Shown piece after piece: positions 10,256-21,184 of a stretch of DNA of 56,000 bases. The notes beneath the pieces were generated by a model that searched no databases, was not told where the DNA came from, and saw nothing but the letters and a program-made list of their open reading frames with translations. Origin of the DNA: Symbiodinium natans (taxonomy: Eukaryota; Sar; Dinophyceae; Suessiales; Symbiodiniaceae); assembly GCA_905221605.1 (NCBI GenBank), contig CAJNDS010001001.1, positions 744,049 to 800,048 of the forward strand, given 5' to 3'. The translations under genes were made by a program, and so were the position numbers. Every line of letters begins with the position of its first letter. The stretch's first letter is position 1.

Positions 10256-10883
10256 TAGCTTTGGAGTAGACCCTGGAAAAAAAGTATATACTTTTTAGGT
10301 ATAAGTAGCTATATAATAGGAACCCAGAACAAAAAAAGTATTAAAGTACAGTACCCCAAGACCCAGGAAGTGATAGGGGCGCTGTTCTTAGAGCCATCCC
10401 CTGTGTTTGGAGTTTGGGGCTTAGTCTCCCTGCTCGTGTAGGGATATGGCATTGACCCTCAACAACAATGGCGTATACCCGACATGAACCCCAAACCCCA
10501 TAGGCCCTGCATAAACCCGCGTACGAATTCTTCATTGACTCTATATTCATGAAAAATATGTGAGTAGGAACTCTGAATTGGGGTCTCTTTTGAGGTCTTT
10601 AAATATTTAATTTACGGGTGCCGTACATAAACAGGGGACCCAACAAGGTACCCTCATCTAGAGAGCTACCCATCTAAAGGTAAGCCCTTGATCCTCAACC
10701 CAGAACCCTTTTGCAACAGGCCCTCAACCCTAAACCCTTAAACCCTGAACCTAAACCCTAAACCCACCAACCCAAAACTCTTTGTAAGCCCTCACGCCTT
10801 CCAGGGCCCCCCCTCCCCCCCCCCCCCCCCCCACCAAACCCTAAACCCTAAACACTAAACCCTAAACCCTAAACCCTAAACCG

Positions 10884-10943
10884 TGCGCCTCAATGTCGCT
10901 TTCAACCTTCTGACGCTTCCTCGGTTCGGCAAAGCCAGGCTGG
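10884..10943 (-). CDS. Candidate exon, unknown protein
   Basis: Minus-strand frame QPGFAEPRKRQKVESDIEAH between a CCCTAAA array and a TTTAGGG/TTGAGGG array. Basic patch RKRQK. Confidence 0.5.
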
Positions 10944-11383
10944 TAGGGGTTGAGGATTTAGGGTTTAGGGTTGAGGGTTTAGGGTTGAGGATGTAGGGTG
11001 CCAGGGAGCACAAGGTGAGGTTTGGGGGCTGGGATTTTTGGGCTTTAAGGTTGCGCCCTAGTAAAGGTATTCTGATTAAGCCAAGTTTACTCAGGACAGT
11101 GTGATTGTTTTGGGGTGCGCGGTGGGATCCTCAATTAAGTCAAACCGTCCGGATGTTGTAAAACAATTTCGTGCGGCGCGCCCTTAAAATCAATTCTGGG
11201 CGTCTCTGTCACTTTTCAACTCATATAGACTCCTAAAGAAGCACAACCAGCTTCGACTGTTCAGGGGCAGCGGGGGGGGGGGGGGGGGGGGGGGTGGTGG
11301 CACACTAAAGAGGGTACAACGGGTACAACATTCGGGGTTTAGGGTGTTAGGGCTTCGTAGGGCTTAGCGCTTTGTTATGGCCA

Positions 11384-11509
11384 CCAAAGGGTGGAGTGCT
11401 GAAGCTTTCGGAGCTTCAACGAGCTGCGGCGCGGCTTGCCACGAAGAAAGAGCTTAGAGGGGCTGAAGATCATGAAAGTTATGTTGAGGACCCTGGGTCG
11501 GCCCGGTAG
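11384..11509 (+). CDS. Candidate plus-strand exon with stop
   Basis: KGGVLKLSELQRAAARLATK then KELRGAEDHESYVEDPGSAR and TAG at 11507-11509 on the plus strand. Codon use is coding-like. A minus frame is also open. Confidence 0.45.
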   Translation, partial: PKGGVLKLSELQRAAARLATKKELRGAEDHESYVEDPGSAR

Positions 11510-11889
11510 TTTCTGTGGGGTACAAGCAAGTCCGGTCCCCAAGGAAAACCAGAGACACAGGCCCCAAGGACGTGCAGACAAGGCAGCGAGGTGAGAATCG
11601 GCGCAAATGCCTCAGCCACAAAGTATACTGGGAGGTTCAGCGGTACTTATGGGTATATCGCGTGATGCGCAAGGCAACTACGTATGGTGGTTCATGGGTA
11701 CTGAGAAGTAGGGTCAGAAGTAGGATGGGTATGGCTGCACCTCACTGTGGGTACTTATGCAATCATTTGTAAGCTACACTCCCCTCAGAACCTTACTCAA
11801 AAACATTTTGTGTTGAATATTCCCTTGGGTTTCACATAAAAGGAATAAAGGTCCTATAAGCTTAAGTATCCATGAACCTCCAAGCACAC

Positions 11890-11972
11890 TCCCTAAACCC
11901 TAAACCCTAAACCCTAAACCCTAAACCCTAAACCCTAAACCCTAAACCCTAAACCCTAAACCCTAAACCCTA
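11890..11972 (+). repeat. Telomere-like array (CCCTAAA)n
   Basis: About 12 near-perfect units. Confidence 0.95.
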
Positions 11973-11998
11973 CTTAAAAGTACTTAAACACTCCAAGC

Positions 11999-12063
11999 AC
12001 TCCGCCTGCTTGGTGACCACGGCTCCCCCACGCTTCAGCTGCTTGGTGCCCACCGAGGCCCAC
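11999..12063 (-). CDS. Candidate exon, unknown protein
   Basis: Acceptor CTGAAG then frame ASVGTKQLKRGGAVVTKQAE with almost all third positions G/C. Lies between two oppositely oriented arrays. Confidence 0.65.
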
Positions 12064-12102
12064 CTTCAGTTGCTGCCTTTTTCTTCTGTTGTTGCCACTG
12101 GC

Positions 12103-12178
12103 TTAGGGTTTAGGGTTTAGGGTTTAGGGTTTAGGGTTTAGGGTTTAGGGTTTAGGGTTTAGGGTTTAGGGTTTAGGG
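12103..12178 (+). repeat. Telomere-like array (TTTAGGG)n
   Basis: About ten near-perfect units. Confidence 0.95.
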
Positions 12179-12390
12179 CTAGGCGCAACAACTTCAGGAA
12201 GGCGAGTTCTGGTTCGGATAGCCAACTGGAGTGGTTGACATTGACTGCGCGAAAATGTCTTCGGTATCTGACTGAGGGCTGGCCCGCAATGTTTAGAGTT
12301 TAAGGGTTTTGGAGTTGGGGGGTTCGAGGTTTGGCTTGCGACTCTCACACTCGCCCCCAAGGCAGGCAAGACTTTCAGTATTTAAGAGTC

Positions 12391-12502
12391 TTGGTAGCCC
12401 GGAAACCACAATGATATTTAGGGCACCCGATTTCGGGCTACTTGCTAAGGGAACCCAGAACCAAGGAAAAAAGGGCAAAGGGCACCGCAGGGCTACCAAG
12501 AG
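12391..12502. repeat. Family C inverted-repeat element
   Basis: CTTGGTAGCCCGGAAACCA and GGGCACCGCAGGGCTACCAAG ends with the TTGCTAAGGGAACCCAGAACC core. Flanked by open GC-rich islands on both sides. Confidence 0.8.
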
Positions 12503-12620
12503 ACTGAACCACCAATGCAGGGACAGTCAAGGCGGGGGCTTACGCCTCGTGGGCCCCCTTAATTTTTCTGGCTGACGCCGACTGTTGGGTCGAAACTGTG
12601 CACCGGCCACAAACCCTAAA

Positions 12621-12725
12621 CCTTGGGATGTTCCCCCTTATACAAACAGTCCATAATAGGGATTCGAATCGGGAGTGATGTAATCCCTACTAAGGAGCTG
12701 TTAGTATAAAGGCGGGAACATCCCA
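12621..12725. repeat. Family A inverted-repeat element
   Basis: CCTTGGGATGTTCCCCCTTA and GCGGGAACATCCCA ends; core AATAGGGATTCGAATCGGG with ATCCCTACTAAGGAGCTGTT. Confidence 0.85.
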
Positions 12726-12852
12726 GCCCTAAACCCTAAACCGAAAACTGGAAAAGACGGAACTACCCAGGAAGTCACCGAAGATGAAGCAACATGGCTG
12801 GGACTTTGGCTGGGCCCTGCTACAAAAACACGGGCTCTTGTCAATCCGCTAA

Positions 12853-12992
12853 CTCCTTGGTAGCCCATAAACCAGAATATGGTTTAGGGTTGAAGCCTAG
12901 GGCCCTATTTTGGGGTTGGCTACTTTATATATGGGAACCCAGTACCCCAACAAGAAGAGTGAAGGCTACCACTGGGCTAACAGGACTCACAC
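12853..12992. repeat. Family C element
   Basis: CTTGGTAGCCCATAAACCA ... GGCTACCACTGGGCTAACAGG with core TGGGGTTGGCTACTTTATAT. Confidence 0.75.
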
Positions 12993-13187
12993 AAAACACA
13001 CCACAAAGTCGCAAAGCGCAGGCAAGCCGCACATGCTGAAGTGAGAGTCGCAACATGGCGAAGGCGCCTCATGCAACACGTGAGTCATGTCCAGAAATTC
13101 CGCGAAAGGCACATCCGCGGTTTGCAGGGTCTGAACGTGGTTTGTGGGGTCAAAAAACAACAAAAGCTCAACAGCTCCAAGAAACAA
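12987..13187 (-). CDS. Candidate exon, unknown protein
   Basis: 67-codon minus-strand frame with VELLLFFDPTNHVQTLQTAD and FAEFLDMTHVLHEAPSPCCD; protein-like composition but no splice sites fixed. Confidence 0.35.
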   Translation of the reverse strand: MFLGAVELLLFFDPTNHVQTLQTADVPFAEFLDMTHVLHEAPSPCCDSHFSMCGLPALCDFVVCFV

Positions 13188-13602
13188 AATTCATGATCAA
13201 CCCTCAACCAACTTTAAGGGAAACCCAACACCCTTATTCAAGGGATTAAGACTCGTACCCCTAAGGTCGTACCCCTAAAGGTTTCCCGCAATTTTCTCCT
13301 AACATTGCCATTATATTCCCTTAGAGGATCTTCAAAAAAGGTTACCCAAACCCAAGGGTAGAACCTTAGGGGTCCGAGCTAGAGTCCCATGACTTCTACC
13401 CCCCTCCGACCCCCCAAAACCCCAAACCCCAAACCCTGAATCCAAAACCCTGAACCCTTTTTTCTAAACCCTAACCCCCAAACCCTACACCCCAAACCGA
13501 AACCCCTGGACCCTAAACCCTACACCCTAAATCAAACCCTGAACCCTGAACCCTAAACCCTAAACCCTAAACCCTGAACCTCAATCCACTAAGCAAACCT
13601 TC

Positions 13603-13687
13603 CCGCCTTTTGCCAGCTGCAGCTCGGAGCTTTGCAGTTCCGGCCTCGCGCGTGCTCTCGGGAAGCTCACATTTTTTTTCACTGAAG
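13603..13687 (-). CDS. Candidate exon, unknown protein
   Basis: Minus-strand frame FSEKKCELPESTREAGTAKL then RAAAGKR. Confidence 0.5.
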
Positions 13688-13701
13688 CCCTTCAACCCCT
13701 G

Positions 13702-13820
13702 TAGGGTTTAGGGTTTAGGGTTTAGGGTTTAGGGTTTAGGGTTTAGGGTTTAGGGTTAGGGTTTAGGGTTTAGGGTTTGGGGTTTAGGGTTTAGGGCTTA
13801 GGGTTCAGGGTTTGGGGGCA
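13702..13820 (+). repeat. Telomere-like array (TTTAGGG)n
   Basis: About 16 units, some TTTGGGG and TTCAGGG variants at the right. Confidence 0.95.
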
Positions 13821-14074
13821 GATTTCCACACGTCAAGAGTCATCTAGGCATTGTGGGCCCTACAGGACTTTGCAAGGTACCGCAAATCAACCGCAGTAAG
13901 ACCCTAAATCTGCAAACCCGTGTAGGGTTTAGGGTTTAGGGTCTAAAGCCCTCAACTCTAAACCCTTGTGAACCCTACTGCTAACCTCCGGAAGACACTT
14001 AAACCCTCAACCCTAAACCACCATAAACCCTAAACCATCATAAACCCTAAAGCCCTAAAGCGTTCAGCCCTCAC

Positions 14075-14145
14075 CTTCGCTTTTTGGCGGTGGCAGCGGT
14101 AGAGAACATGCTGAAGAAACCGCGTCCTGGCCGACATCGTCCTCC
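14075..14145 (-). CDS. Candidate exon, unknown protein
   Basis: Frame MSARTRFLQHVLYRCHRQKA ending at donor AAG/GTGAGG on the minus strand. Confidence 0.5.
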
Positions 14146-14324
14146 CTCAGACCCTACATAGGGGTTTAGGGTTTAGGGTTTAGGGTTTAGGGTTTAGGGT
14201 GACACCTTACACCCTACACCCTCACCCTAACCCCCGGAGCCCCTAAAGTGTCCGGACAGGAACCGAAAGGTGCTGGAAGCCGGAGTCTTTCGGCTTCCAA
14301 GAAGTTTCCCGGGTTTTTGCTTCT

Positions 14325-14437
14325 ACCCCCCTAGTTATAAGTAGAGTTATAAGGGCCCTAAATTGGGTTATAAGGACCCTAAGTTAGGTTATAAGTCCCT
14401 TAACTACAGTTAGTATAGTAAGGGGGCCCCACCCTGT
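14325..14437 (+). repeat. Family G inverted-repeat element
   Basis: Its reverse complement is at 29645-29765: both contain CTAGTTATAAGTAGAGTTATA and AGTATAGTAAGGGGGCCCCA. Internally built from TTATAAGGGCCCTAAATT-type steps. Confidence 0.85.
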
Positions 14438-14764
14438 ATACCCCTTGTATACAGTACACAGAATAAGGGCCCATACTTCGGATCTCCAAGGGTTTAGGTG
14501 TTTTTGGTAGGGACCTCCTGTGAGAACTCCGTGTTTCTTGCCAGCCGTCTAGCCATGCTCCACGGGGGGGAACTGTAGAGAGTAGGGCTTCAAATCCCCT
14601 ATTGGGCAACCAAGTGATAACTAGAGCAGGAGAGTGGCCAAACGCGTTCGCCTTTCAGCATTGCTTGAGAGGCACTCTGCCCCAGCTCTGCTGGGTAGCT
14701 TTTGTATATCAAACAATTTCGAAGAAATAGATTAGAAGGCAGTCCTTCCTTGAGGCACCCGGAC

Positions 14765-14834
14765 CTAAACCCTAAACCCTAAACCCTAAACCCTAAACCC
14801 TAAACCCTAAACCCTAAACCCTAAACCCTAAACC
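14765..14834 (+). repeat. Telomere-like array (CCCTAAA)n
   Basis: Ten perfect units. Confidence 0.95.
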
Positions 14835-15009
14835 ATCAACAGCAGGCGCTATGACCATTCTGAAGCCGTAGCCACGCCCGTGATGCCCAAGTCAGGGCTG
14901 GCCTGCTATACAGGTAAACTCTAACCACCCTAAACCCTAAATCCTAAACCCTAAACCCTAAATCCTAAACCCTAAACCCTAATCCCTAATCCCGAGCAAC
15001 CTTAACACA

Positions 15010-15078
15010 AAAAAATGGCGAGCCCAGCTCCTTTAGCTTGGCCCGCCTGCGATTGCGAGCCAAGCATCTCGTCATGCG
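15010..15078 (-). CDS. Candidate exon, unknown protein
   Basis: Minus-strand frame MTRCLARNRRRAKLKELGSP, basic; high GC3. Confidence 0.5.
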
Positions 15079-15361
15079 GGCTTAGGGTTTAGGTTTAGGG
15101 TGTAAGGCGTCATCTACGGGCCTGTGTAAATAGAATGGGTATGGAGTAGTGTACATTGGACATACAACAAGGACTCTGTTTAGGGGTATAGCCTTGGCAT
15201 TCGTTGTGGCCCCTTGCGTTGTCTCTACTTCTTGTGCCTTGCTTCAGCTCGCCGTCATGCACAAGCCCGCAGGTCTCCCAAGTAACATTCAAAGAGGCCA
15301 AACAGAACATCTAACCCTGAGCTTTACACCCTAAACCCTAAACCCTAGAAACCCTACCTAC

Positions 15362-15451
15362 CATGCCTCGACGGCGTACGTAACGATCCCCGTCATAAAG
15401 CGGCTCAACGTCTGGCCGAGCACTTTGCCTTGCCTTCTCTGAGTCTGAGCT
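15362..15451 (-). CDS. Candidate exon, unknown protein
   Basis: Minus-strand frame SSDSEKARQSARPDVEPLYD followed by GDRYVRRRGM. Confidence 0.5.
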
Positions 15452-15689
15452 CCTTTTTTCTATTGGGTTTAGGGTTTAGGGTTTAGAACCTCAACACGGA
15501 TAAGGCTTATGGTCCATACAGCTAGATAGGGATTAGAGTGACATGTAGATGACTCAAAGTTCGGGTTCATGTAGTACCAAGGAGGTACAGCCTTACGCTA
15601 GCAGGACTTGTGTTGTTTAGGCTTCAACCTAAACCCGGCTTGTAGTTTTGGTTGTTGTTGGTTGCCACTTAATATAGTGGCGCCTTAAT

Positions 15690-15797
15690 AATAAGAACAG
15701 GGTTTTGGGCTATCATAGCACAATTGTAAAGGGACCATAAGGGAGTACTAGTAGACATTTTTCCGACCCCTATAGTACGTAAACTTTGGTAACAGCC
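15690..15797. repeat. Family F element
   Basis: GCGCCTTAATAATAAGAACAGG start, GGACCATAAGGGAGTACTAG core and TTCCGACCCCTATAG end, as in 36248-36358. Confidence 0.75.
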
Positions 15798-15814
15798 CTT
15801 AAGCCCTTGGGACT

Positions 15815-15900
15815 CAGTGAGTCTGCAGAATCCTGGAGGAGTTTTTAAGGTCCATCTTCCGTAGCAGGGATCCCCGGGGAAAGATGCAAGGTAACGTCGC
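15815..15900 (-). CDS. Candidate exon, strand uncertain
   Basis: Minus frame SFPGDPCYGRWTLKTPPGFC; on the plus strand CRILEEFLRSIFRSRDPRGK runs to a donor CAAG/GTAACG. Both are coding-like; minus is chosen from the neighbours. Confidence 0.4.
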
Positions 15901-16296
15901 CTGGTCTATGAGACCTTTCTTCTAAACTACATAAAACTTACCCTAAACCCTAAACCCTAAACCCTAAACCTTATAAACTCTAAACCCTTGGATAAGGAGG
16001 CAGGACAATGGCATGGAGCTTCTAGGGCTCCTCATGCAGGCTTTAGGTGAAGGGTTGTTTTTTTATCAGCTTCAGACTTCGCTGCACTTAGCAGGGTAGC
16101 TAAAAAAAACGAATGCTGCCTTGGTGAGAAACCCGATAAACCTAAAAAGGCTAAGGATCTAAAGTTACAGAAAAGCACCACAGAGCAGGAGTCATCTGGG
16201 AATAACAAGGGGTGCCCTTTTTGGCTTTCAGGGGATGATCTTTCGGGTTTTCAAGGGGATTATAAGGGAACCCCAAGAGCTAAAAAAAAACCCTAA

Positions 16297-16383
16297 ACTG
16301 GCCCTAAACCCTAAACCCTAAACCCTAAACCCTAAACCCTAAACCCTAAACCCTAAACCCTAAACCCTAAACCCTAAACCCTA
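16297..16383 (+). repeat. Telomere-like array (CCCTAAA)n
   Basis: 12 near-perfect units, just 3' of the terminal exon of the 16.4-20.5 kb gene. Confidence 0.95.
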
Positions 16384-16446
16384 AGGTTCAGGGGACTGGA
16401 AGGCGCAGAGCTCAGCCAGCCGGCGCGAGGTGCACGGGCCATCAGC

Positions 16447-19400
16447 TCAGCTGCTCTTGGACTTCTCCAAGGTCTCCTCAATCCTTTTGGAGAGGGTTTA
16501 GGGTTTAGGGTTTAGGGTTCAGGGTTTAGGGTTTAGGGTTTAGACCTGGAGAGGCGCAGCGTTTTCGCATTGAGACCCTTCACTTTTTCTAGGAAGGCCA
16601 AAACAAAACATGCCCCAAAGCACTTGACCCTCAACTTTCTTGCACCTTGTACTTTCTAGCAGGGCCAAGATAGGCTTGATGGTTTTTGTGTGTGGGGGTT
16701 AGGGGCTTGCAGGGTCAAAGGCCCTGTCCTGGGTAGAAAGTTTTGAGGGGAGCTCACTAAGGCCTAAGCCCTAAACCCTAAACCTTGGGATGTTTCCCCC
16801 TTCTACTAACATCTCCTTGGTAGGGATGATAGTACCCCTTACTATAATCCCGATTAAGGACTGCTAGTAATTATACGGGGGGAACCCTAAACCGTTAACC
16901 CTGCACCCTTTTTCTTGCCCCTAAACCCTAAACCCTAAACCCTAAACCCTAAACCTTAAACCCCAAACCCCAAACCCCAACCCCAAACCTAAACCCTAAA
17001 CCCTAAACCCTAAAACCTAAACCCTAAACCCTAAACCCTAAACCATAAACCGAAGCTTCAGCCCTAAGCCTGAACCCCCCAGAAAACTCCAAGAGACTTG
17101 GACTTGATCTGGTCGGTGACCTTGTACTGGTCGTTCAGCTCCACGATCTCAAGGGGCTTTTGCGCGACGAAAATTAAAAGGAAGGGGGGGCTTCGAGGGT
17201 TGAGGGTTCAGGGATTAGGGCTACTGATCAGTAGCCCTAAACCCTAAACTCTCTTCCCTTGGGGTTCTTTCTGAGGCCTTCTAAGGCGCCTGCGAAGAAA
17301 GTTAAGAAGAAGGGGGCTTCACTGGCCATGAAACCCTGCACCCTCAACCCTAAACTCTCTTGCCTTGAGGGTTCTTTCTGGGGCCTTGTAAGGAACACAG
17401 GCAAGGAAGCCGGGAACCACAGACTTCCGAAAAGCTTGGCGAGTCTGGGTGTTGGGGTTGTTGGGGGGCGGAGGGTTGCAGCTCCCTGGAAGGACTGGGT
17501 GGGTTTGGGGTTTAGGGTTTAGGGTTTAGGGTTTAGGGTTTAGGGTTGAGGAGTTGACGAGTGGCCCTATAAAGCCTTAAACACAAAAACCCTGAGGACA
17601 TAAGCCAGGTAGGCTACGTCCCCCCCCCGAAGGGGTGCGAATATTTCGGGTCAGCCTGTAGTCTAGGGTTTAGGGTTTAGGGTTTAGGGTTGAGGGTTGA
17701 GGGTTTAGGGTTTAGGGTTTAGGGTTTAGGGAGTCCTACATCACTGCTCGAAGGTTCCGTTGGGTACTTCGAGTCGGGTTAGGGGGCTATGGTTTAGGGT
17801 TTAGGGCTATACTTGGAGGTTCATTTGGGTACTTAGAAGTAGCATGATAAGTACCCTACATCTGGTTGTACCCAGAGTTACCCTACTTGGAACCCTACTC
17901 ATAAGTACCCAAATGAGCCTTCAAGTACATCACATAGCATAGCAGGAATTCTAGTAGTGTAGAGCGAAGGGTATATATATGACCTCAGTTTTCGGGTTCC
18001 TTTGGTCCCTAGGCAGCAACAACACCATCAACATACTACAAAAAGAATTCTAGCAGCGTAGGGTATATGACCCAGTTTTAGGGTTCATGTGGTCCTTGAA
18101 ACCCTCAGCCCCAAACCCTAAACCCTAAACCCTAAACCCTAAACCCTAGACCCTAACACCAAGCCCCACCTTGCCGCCCAGCTGGTTCGCCAGGTCCGTG
18201 CCGGCGAGGACGAGGGAACCCAGGGTGTCCTTGATGCCGACGTCCTTCGACAGCAGGTTTGGAGGTTTGCGGTTTAGGGTTTAGGACGCAGGGCTTAGGG
18301 TTTGGGGTTTAGGGTTTACAGTTTAGGATCTAGGGTTAGGGTTTGGGGTTTGGGGTGGGGATGTTCCCCCTTATACTCAGAGTCCTTAATTATAGTCCCC
18401 CCCATTAGAATCCCTATTAAGATGTGTTATGATAAGGGGGAACATCCCAAGTTTAGGGTTATAAAACGTCCAAACCCTAAACCCTAAACCCTAAACCCTA
18501 AACCCCAAACCCCAAAGGAGCCGAAGCCCGACCCCGCCCCGGGTCCTTGTCGAAGTCCGAGATGGCATCGGTCACGGTGTCGAGGGAGCTCTTCACCGTG
18601 GAGCTGGTCTCGCCATCCGACTTGTCCAAGGCCTTGGGATGTTCTGTTTAGGGTTTAGGGTTTAGGGCTCGGGCTTAGGGTTTAGGGTTTGGAGATGTTC
18701 CCCCCCACCCTCTCATAATCCCTACCCCTTATACGAACAGCTCCTTAATAGGGATTTTCCCTCTATTCGAATCCCTATTAAGGAGCTGTTAGGTATCAGG
18801 GGGGAACATCCCTAAACCCCCCTAAACCCTAAACCCCAAACCTTTGGGGGGAACCAAGGCCTCGTTCAGGGCGCTGCCCACCTTGGTGGTCACGTCATAC
18901 CTCAGCTGTCTCTCTGTGGGTAGTTTACGACTTAGTTGCTGAGTTCATAATCCCGAAAAAGTGTGCACTATTGGTTTTGTAGATTGTAGTATCCCAAAAA
19001 GTGTAAAGTGGACTCACTCAGCTAGTGTCGATTTCAACAGTCCCCAAATATTGTCTACAATTTTGGGGCTCCATATAAAGCAATAGGGAAAATTGTCTAC
19101 AATTTTGGGGCTCCACATAAGGCAACGAGGGAAATGAAACATGATCACCTAGTTTAGGATTCCGGAGGCTTTTCTCAGTGTTTGACAGATACTCTCTTGG
19201 ATCCCTGTAGCAACAACAAAATCTCAAAAGCTCCCTTCTTAGCAAAGAAAGCTAGAGCCCCCCCCCCAAAAAAAAAAAAAAAAAAAAAACTAATAATATA
19301 AAATCAAAAACAGATGCTTATACATACAAAAAAGGGGAGATGCAGAACTGCCCCCAGAGAAAAGAAAAACAAAACAAGTCGCAGCTTCGGCACTTGGTGT

Positions 19401-20503
19401 TGAGGTAGTCCGCGAAGTTGATTGCCTCCAGGGATGCGCTGGAGACGCCCTTCCTGGGCAGCTCACTGACGCAGTTTGGGCAGGGTGGGCTATTATGCCT
19501 GATAACCTCCTTAAAAGGGCCCTGGATTAGGGTTGACTATGGGGAGAATACCTTATATACCTTAAGACCCCTTAAAAAAGGCTATGAGGGTGGATTATGG
19601 GGATTCTAGGGCCTGATCGGCCATCCTGGTGTGCAGGGTTTTCGGGTTTGGCTTCGGGTTTTGGGGTGCTAGGGTGTTGGGGCGTTCTGGTCTTGAAGCC
19701 TTGGGTTAGAGTTGCGGTTTTGGTGTTTCGGGTCTTTCGGGTTGAAGCGTGGAGCATTGCTCCAACAAGGCATAATCAACCCTAAACCCTAAACCCTAAA
19801 CCCTAAACCCTAAACCCTAAACCCTAAACCCTAAACCCTAAACCACAATCATCCAGCTGAGACCGTCTGAATGCCGTCCAAGCATCAGCACGGTGCCCAC
19901 ATCGGAGTCCTCCTCTGGATCGAAGGTTTAGGGTTTAGGGTTTAGGGTTTCGGGTTTCGGGTTTCGGGTTTAGGGTTTAGGGTTTAGGGGCTAACATGTG
20001 CCATCTGTAAATCTCTTACCGGCAGAGCATGGCAGAGTTGTAGACACGTGCCATAAGGAGGGGAAAGAGAAGCTCAAACAGCTGCACAAGCTTAGGCCGG
20101 CCGGCATTGAGCATCTTGAACGGATTGATGCTACATACAGGCCCTCTCTCGCAAAGCCCAAAATGATCGGCTTAACCAGAGCCCAAAGAAGCATTCAGAA
20201 GGGGGGGGGGGGGTGGCAAGGGTAGAGGTAGCAGTTTCATCCTAGGGGGCCGAACGCTCTTGCACCCCATACTTGAAGGTTCATGGGTACTTATCTGTAG
20301 CCTACCAACAGGACTTAAGGGACTTAAGCGGCTTATGCGATAATTGGGGTTAGAAGTACCCTGAACCTCCAAGTAGTACTCTCCTTCTTCGCCAAGTAGG
20401 AGGTCGCCACGAAGCCCGCGGCACCAATCCAGAAGCCGCCAAGTAGGAGGCCGGTAACTCCGCCCAAAACACCGGCAGTCGCAATGCTGTTCTCCTTAGT
20501 CAC
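16447..20503 (-). CDS. Uncharacterised protein gene, last eight exons (169 residues)
   Basis: Exons 20380-20503, 19887-19914, 19394-19453, 18861-18900, 18546-18632, 18170-18244, 17098-17156, 16447-16483 (TGA 16447-16449). Phases agree at every junction; 510 bp total. Donors: GT, GA, GT, GC, GA, GT, GT; all acceptors AG. The product begins with a Gly-rich hydrophobic stretch (ATAGVLGGVTGLLLGG ... FWIGAAGFVATSYLAKKE) like a membrane hairpin, followed by helical repeats around YDVT/DQYKVTDQIKS motifs and DVGIKDTLGS, ending EETLEKSKSS. I do not recognise a named family; similar helical proteins of unknown role are my recollection from algae. The first exon has an acceptor (CTGCAG), so the N-terminus lies upstream and was not found. 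Introns hold TTTAGGG arrays and inverted-repeat families A, B, D and E. Confidence 0.85.
16782..16886. repeat. Family A element
   Basis: CCTTGGGATGTTTCCCCCTT ... ATACGGGGGGAACCC, inside the last intron of the 16.4-20.5 kb gene. Confidence 0.8.
16920..17050 (+). repeat. Telomere-like array (CCCTAAA)n with CCCCAAA variants
   Basis: About 18 units, with a central block of CCCCAAA; inside the same last intron. Confidence 0.95.
17812..17925. repeat. Family B inverted-repeat element
   Basis: TACTTGGAGGTTCATTTGGG ... AAGTACCCAAATGAGCCTTC ends, intronic in the 16.4-20.5 kb gene. Confidence 0.8.
18358..18452. repeat. Family A inverted-repeat element
   Basis: GGGATGTTCCCCCTTATACT and GATAAGGGGGAACATCCCAAG are near-perfect inverted ends about 95 bp apart; intronic. 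Confidence 0.9.
18633..18860 (-). repeat. Intron made of nested family A elements, GCCTTGG at both junctions
   Basis: Intron between exons 18861-18900 and 18546-18632. Outer ends CCTTGGGATGTTC and GGGGGGAACCAAGG, with TTTAGGG units and a second full family A copy (18692-18812) inside. The 7-mer GCCTTGG (minus strand) occurs at both exon-intron borders, like a target duplication. Confidence 0.8.
18925..19022. repeat. Family E element
   Basis: AGTTGCTGAGTTCATAA ... GTGGACTCACTCAGCTAG; terminal inverted AGT(T/A)GCTGAGT. Shared with 33698-33790 and 37690-37795. Confidence 0.85.
19479..19626. repeat. Family D element
   Basis: CAGGGTGGGCTATTATGCCTG ... GGCCTGATCGGCCATCCTGG, with the GGATTATGGGGATTCTAGGG core; it starts near the acceptor of exon 19394-19453. 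Confidence 0.7.
19781..19850 (+). repeat. Telomere-like array (CCCTAAA)n
   Basis: Nine units, intronic in the 16.4-20.5 kb gene. Confidence 0.95.
20268..20379. repeat. Family B element at a splice donor
   Basis: ACTTGAAGGTTCATGGGTAC ... GTACCCTGAACCTCCAAGT. The right end touches the exon 20380-20503, so the minus-strand donor GTACTA lies at the element border. Confidence 0.8.
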
Positions 20504-20599
20504 CTGCAGAGGGTTTAGGGTTTAGGGTTTAGGGTTGAGGGTCTAGGGTCTAAAGTTTAGGGGTTTATGGTTGACATGACTGTTCTTAAGGGGGAAAAA

Positions 20600-20665
20600 G
20601 ATCATGATGCAGGGCAGATGCTAGAAGCTCGGGGACTGGATCGAGGTGCGTAGATGCTCGATTTC
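20600..20665 (-). CDS. Candidate exon
   Basis: Minus-strand frame LDPVPELLASALHHDLFPL, upstream of the 16.4-20.5 kb gene; could be an earlier exon but no splice sites were fixed. Confidence 0.3.
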
Positions 20666-20764
20666 ATCACTATAGTAGCAATTAGTACCCTAAGCACGAA
20701 GCGCCACACCCTAAACCCTAAACCCTAAAACCCAAAACCCTAAACCCTAAACCCTAAACTCTTG

Positions 20765-20865
20765 CGACCCGCCGAAGTTCTGAAGCTGCATGTTTGCCTC
20801 GCCTCTCTTCGGCTTTGCAAAGGTTCAGGAGTCATGTCGGCAAGGCGTGAATTTAGGCCTCCCCT
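20765..20865 (-). CDS. Candidate exon
   Basis: Minus-strand frame NSRLADMTPEPLQSRREARQ then TCSFRTSAGRK; also a candidate upstream exon. Confidence 0.35.
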
Positions 20866-20872
20866 AAACCCT

Positions 20873-20945
20873 AAACCCTAAACCCTAAACCCTAAACCCT
20901 AAACCCTAAACCCTAAACCCTAAACCCTTTAAACCCTAAACATCC
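20873..20945 (+). repeat. Telomere-like array (CCCTAAA)n
   Basis: Nine units. Confidence 0.95.
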
Positions 20946-21184
20946 TCAAGCCCCAAAACCTTCAACCAGAAACCCTGTTGGAAAAAAAACGCAGCACAGG
21001 CATCCCCCAAAACCCTGAACCCCTCAAGCGGGTGGTTCTTTCAATTTACGGCCTAGTACGGCACCCTTGCAAGAAGGACCCCCCAAAACGGGACCGTAAT
21101 TCTGAGAAACCCTAGATCCTAAACCCTAGACCATCTACACCTTAAACCATCTAAACCTAAACCCGAAACCCGAACCCGAAACCC

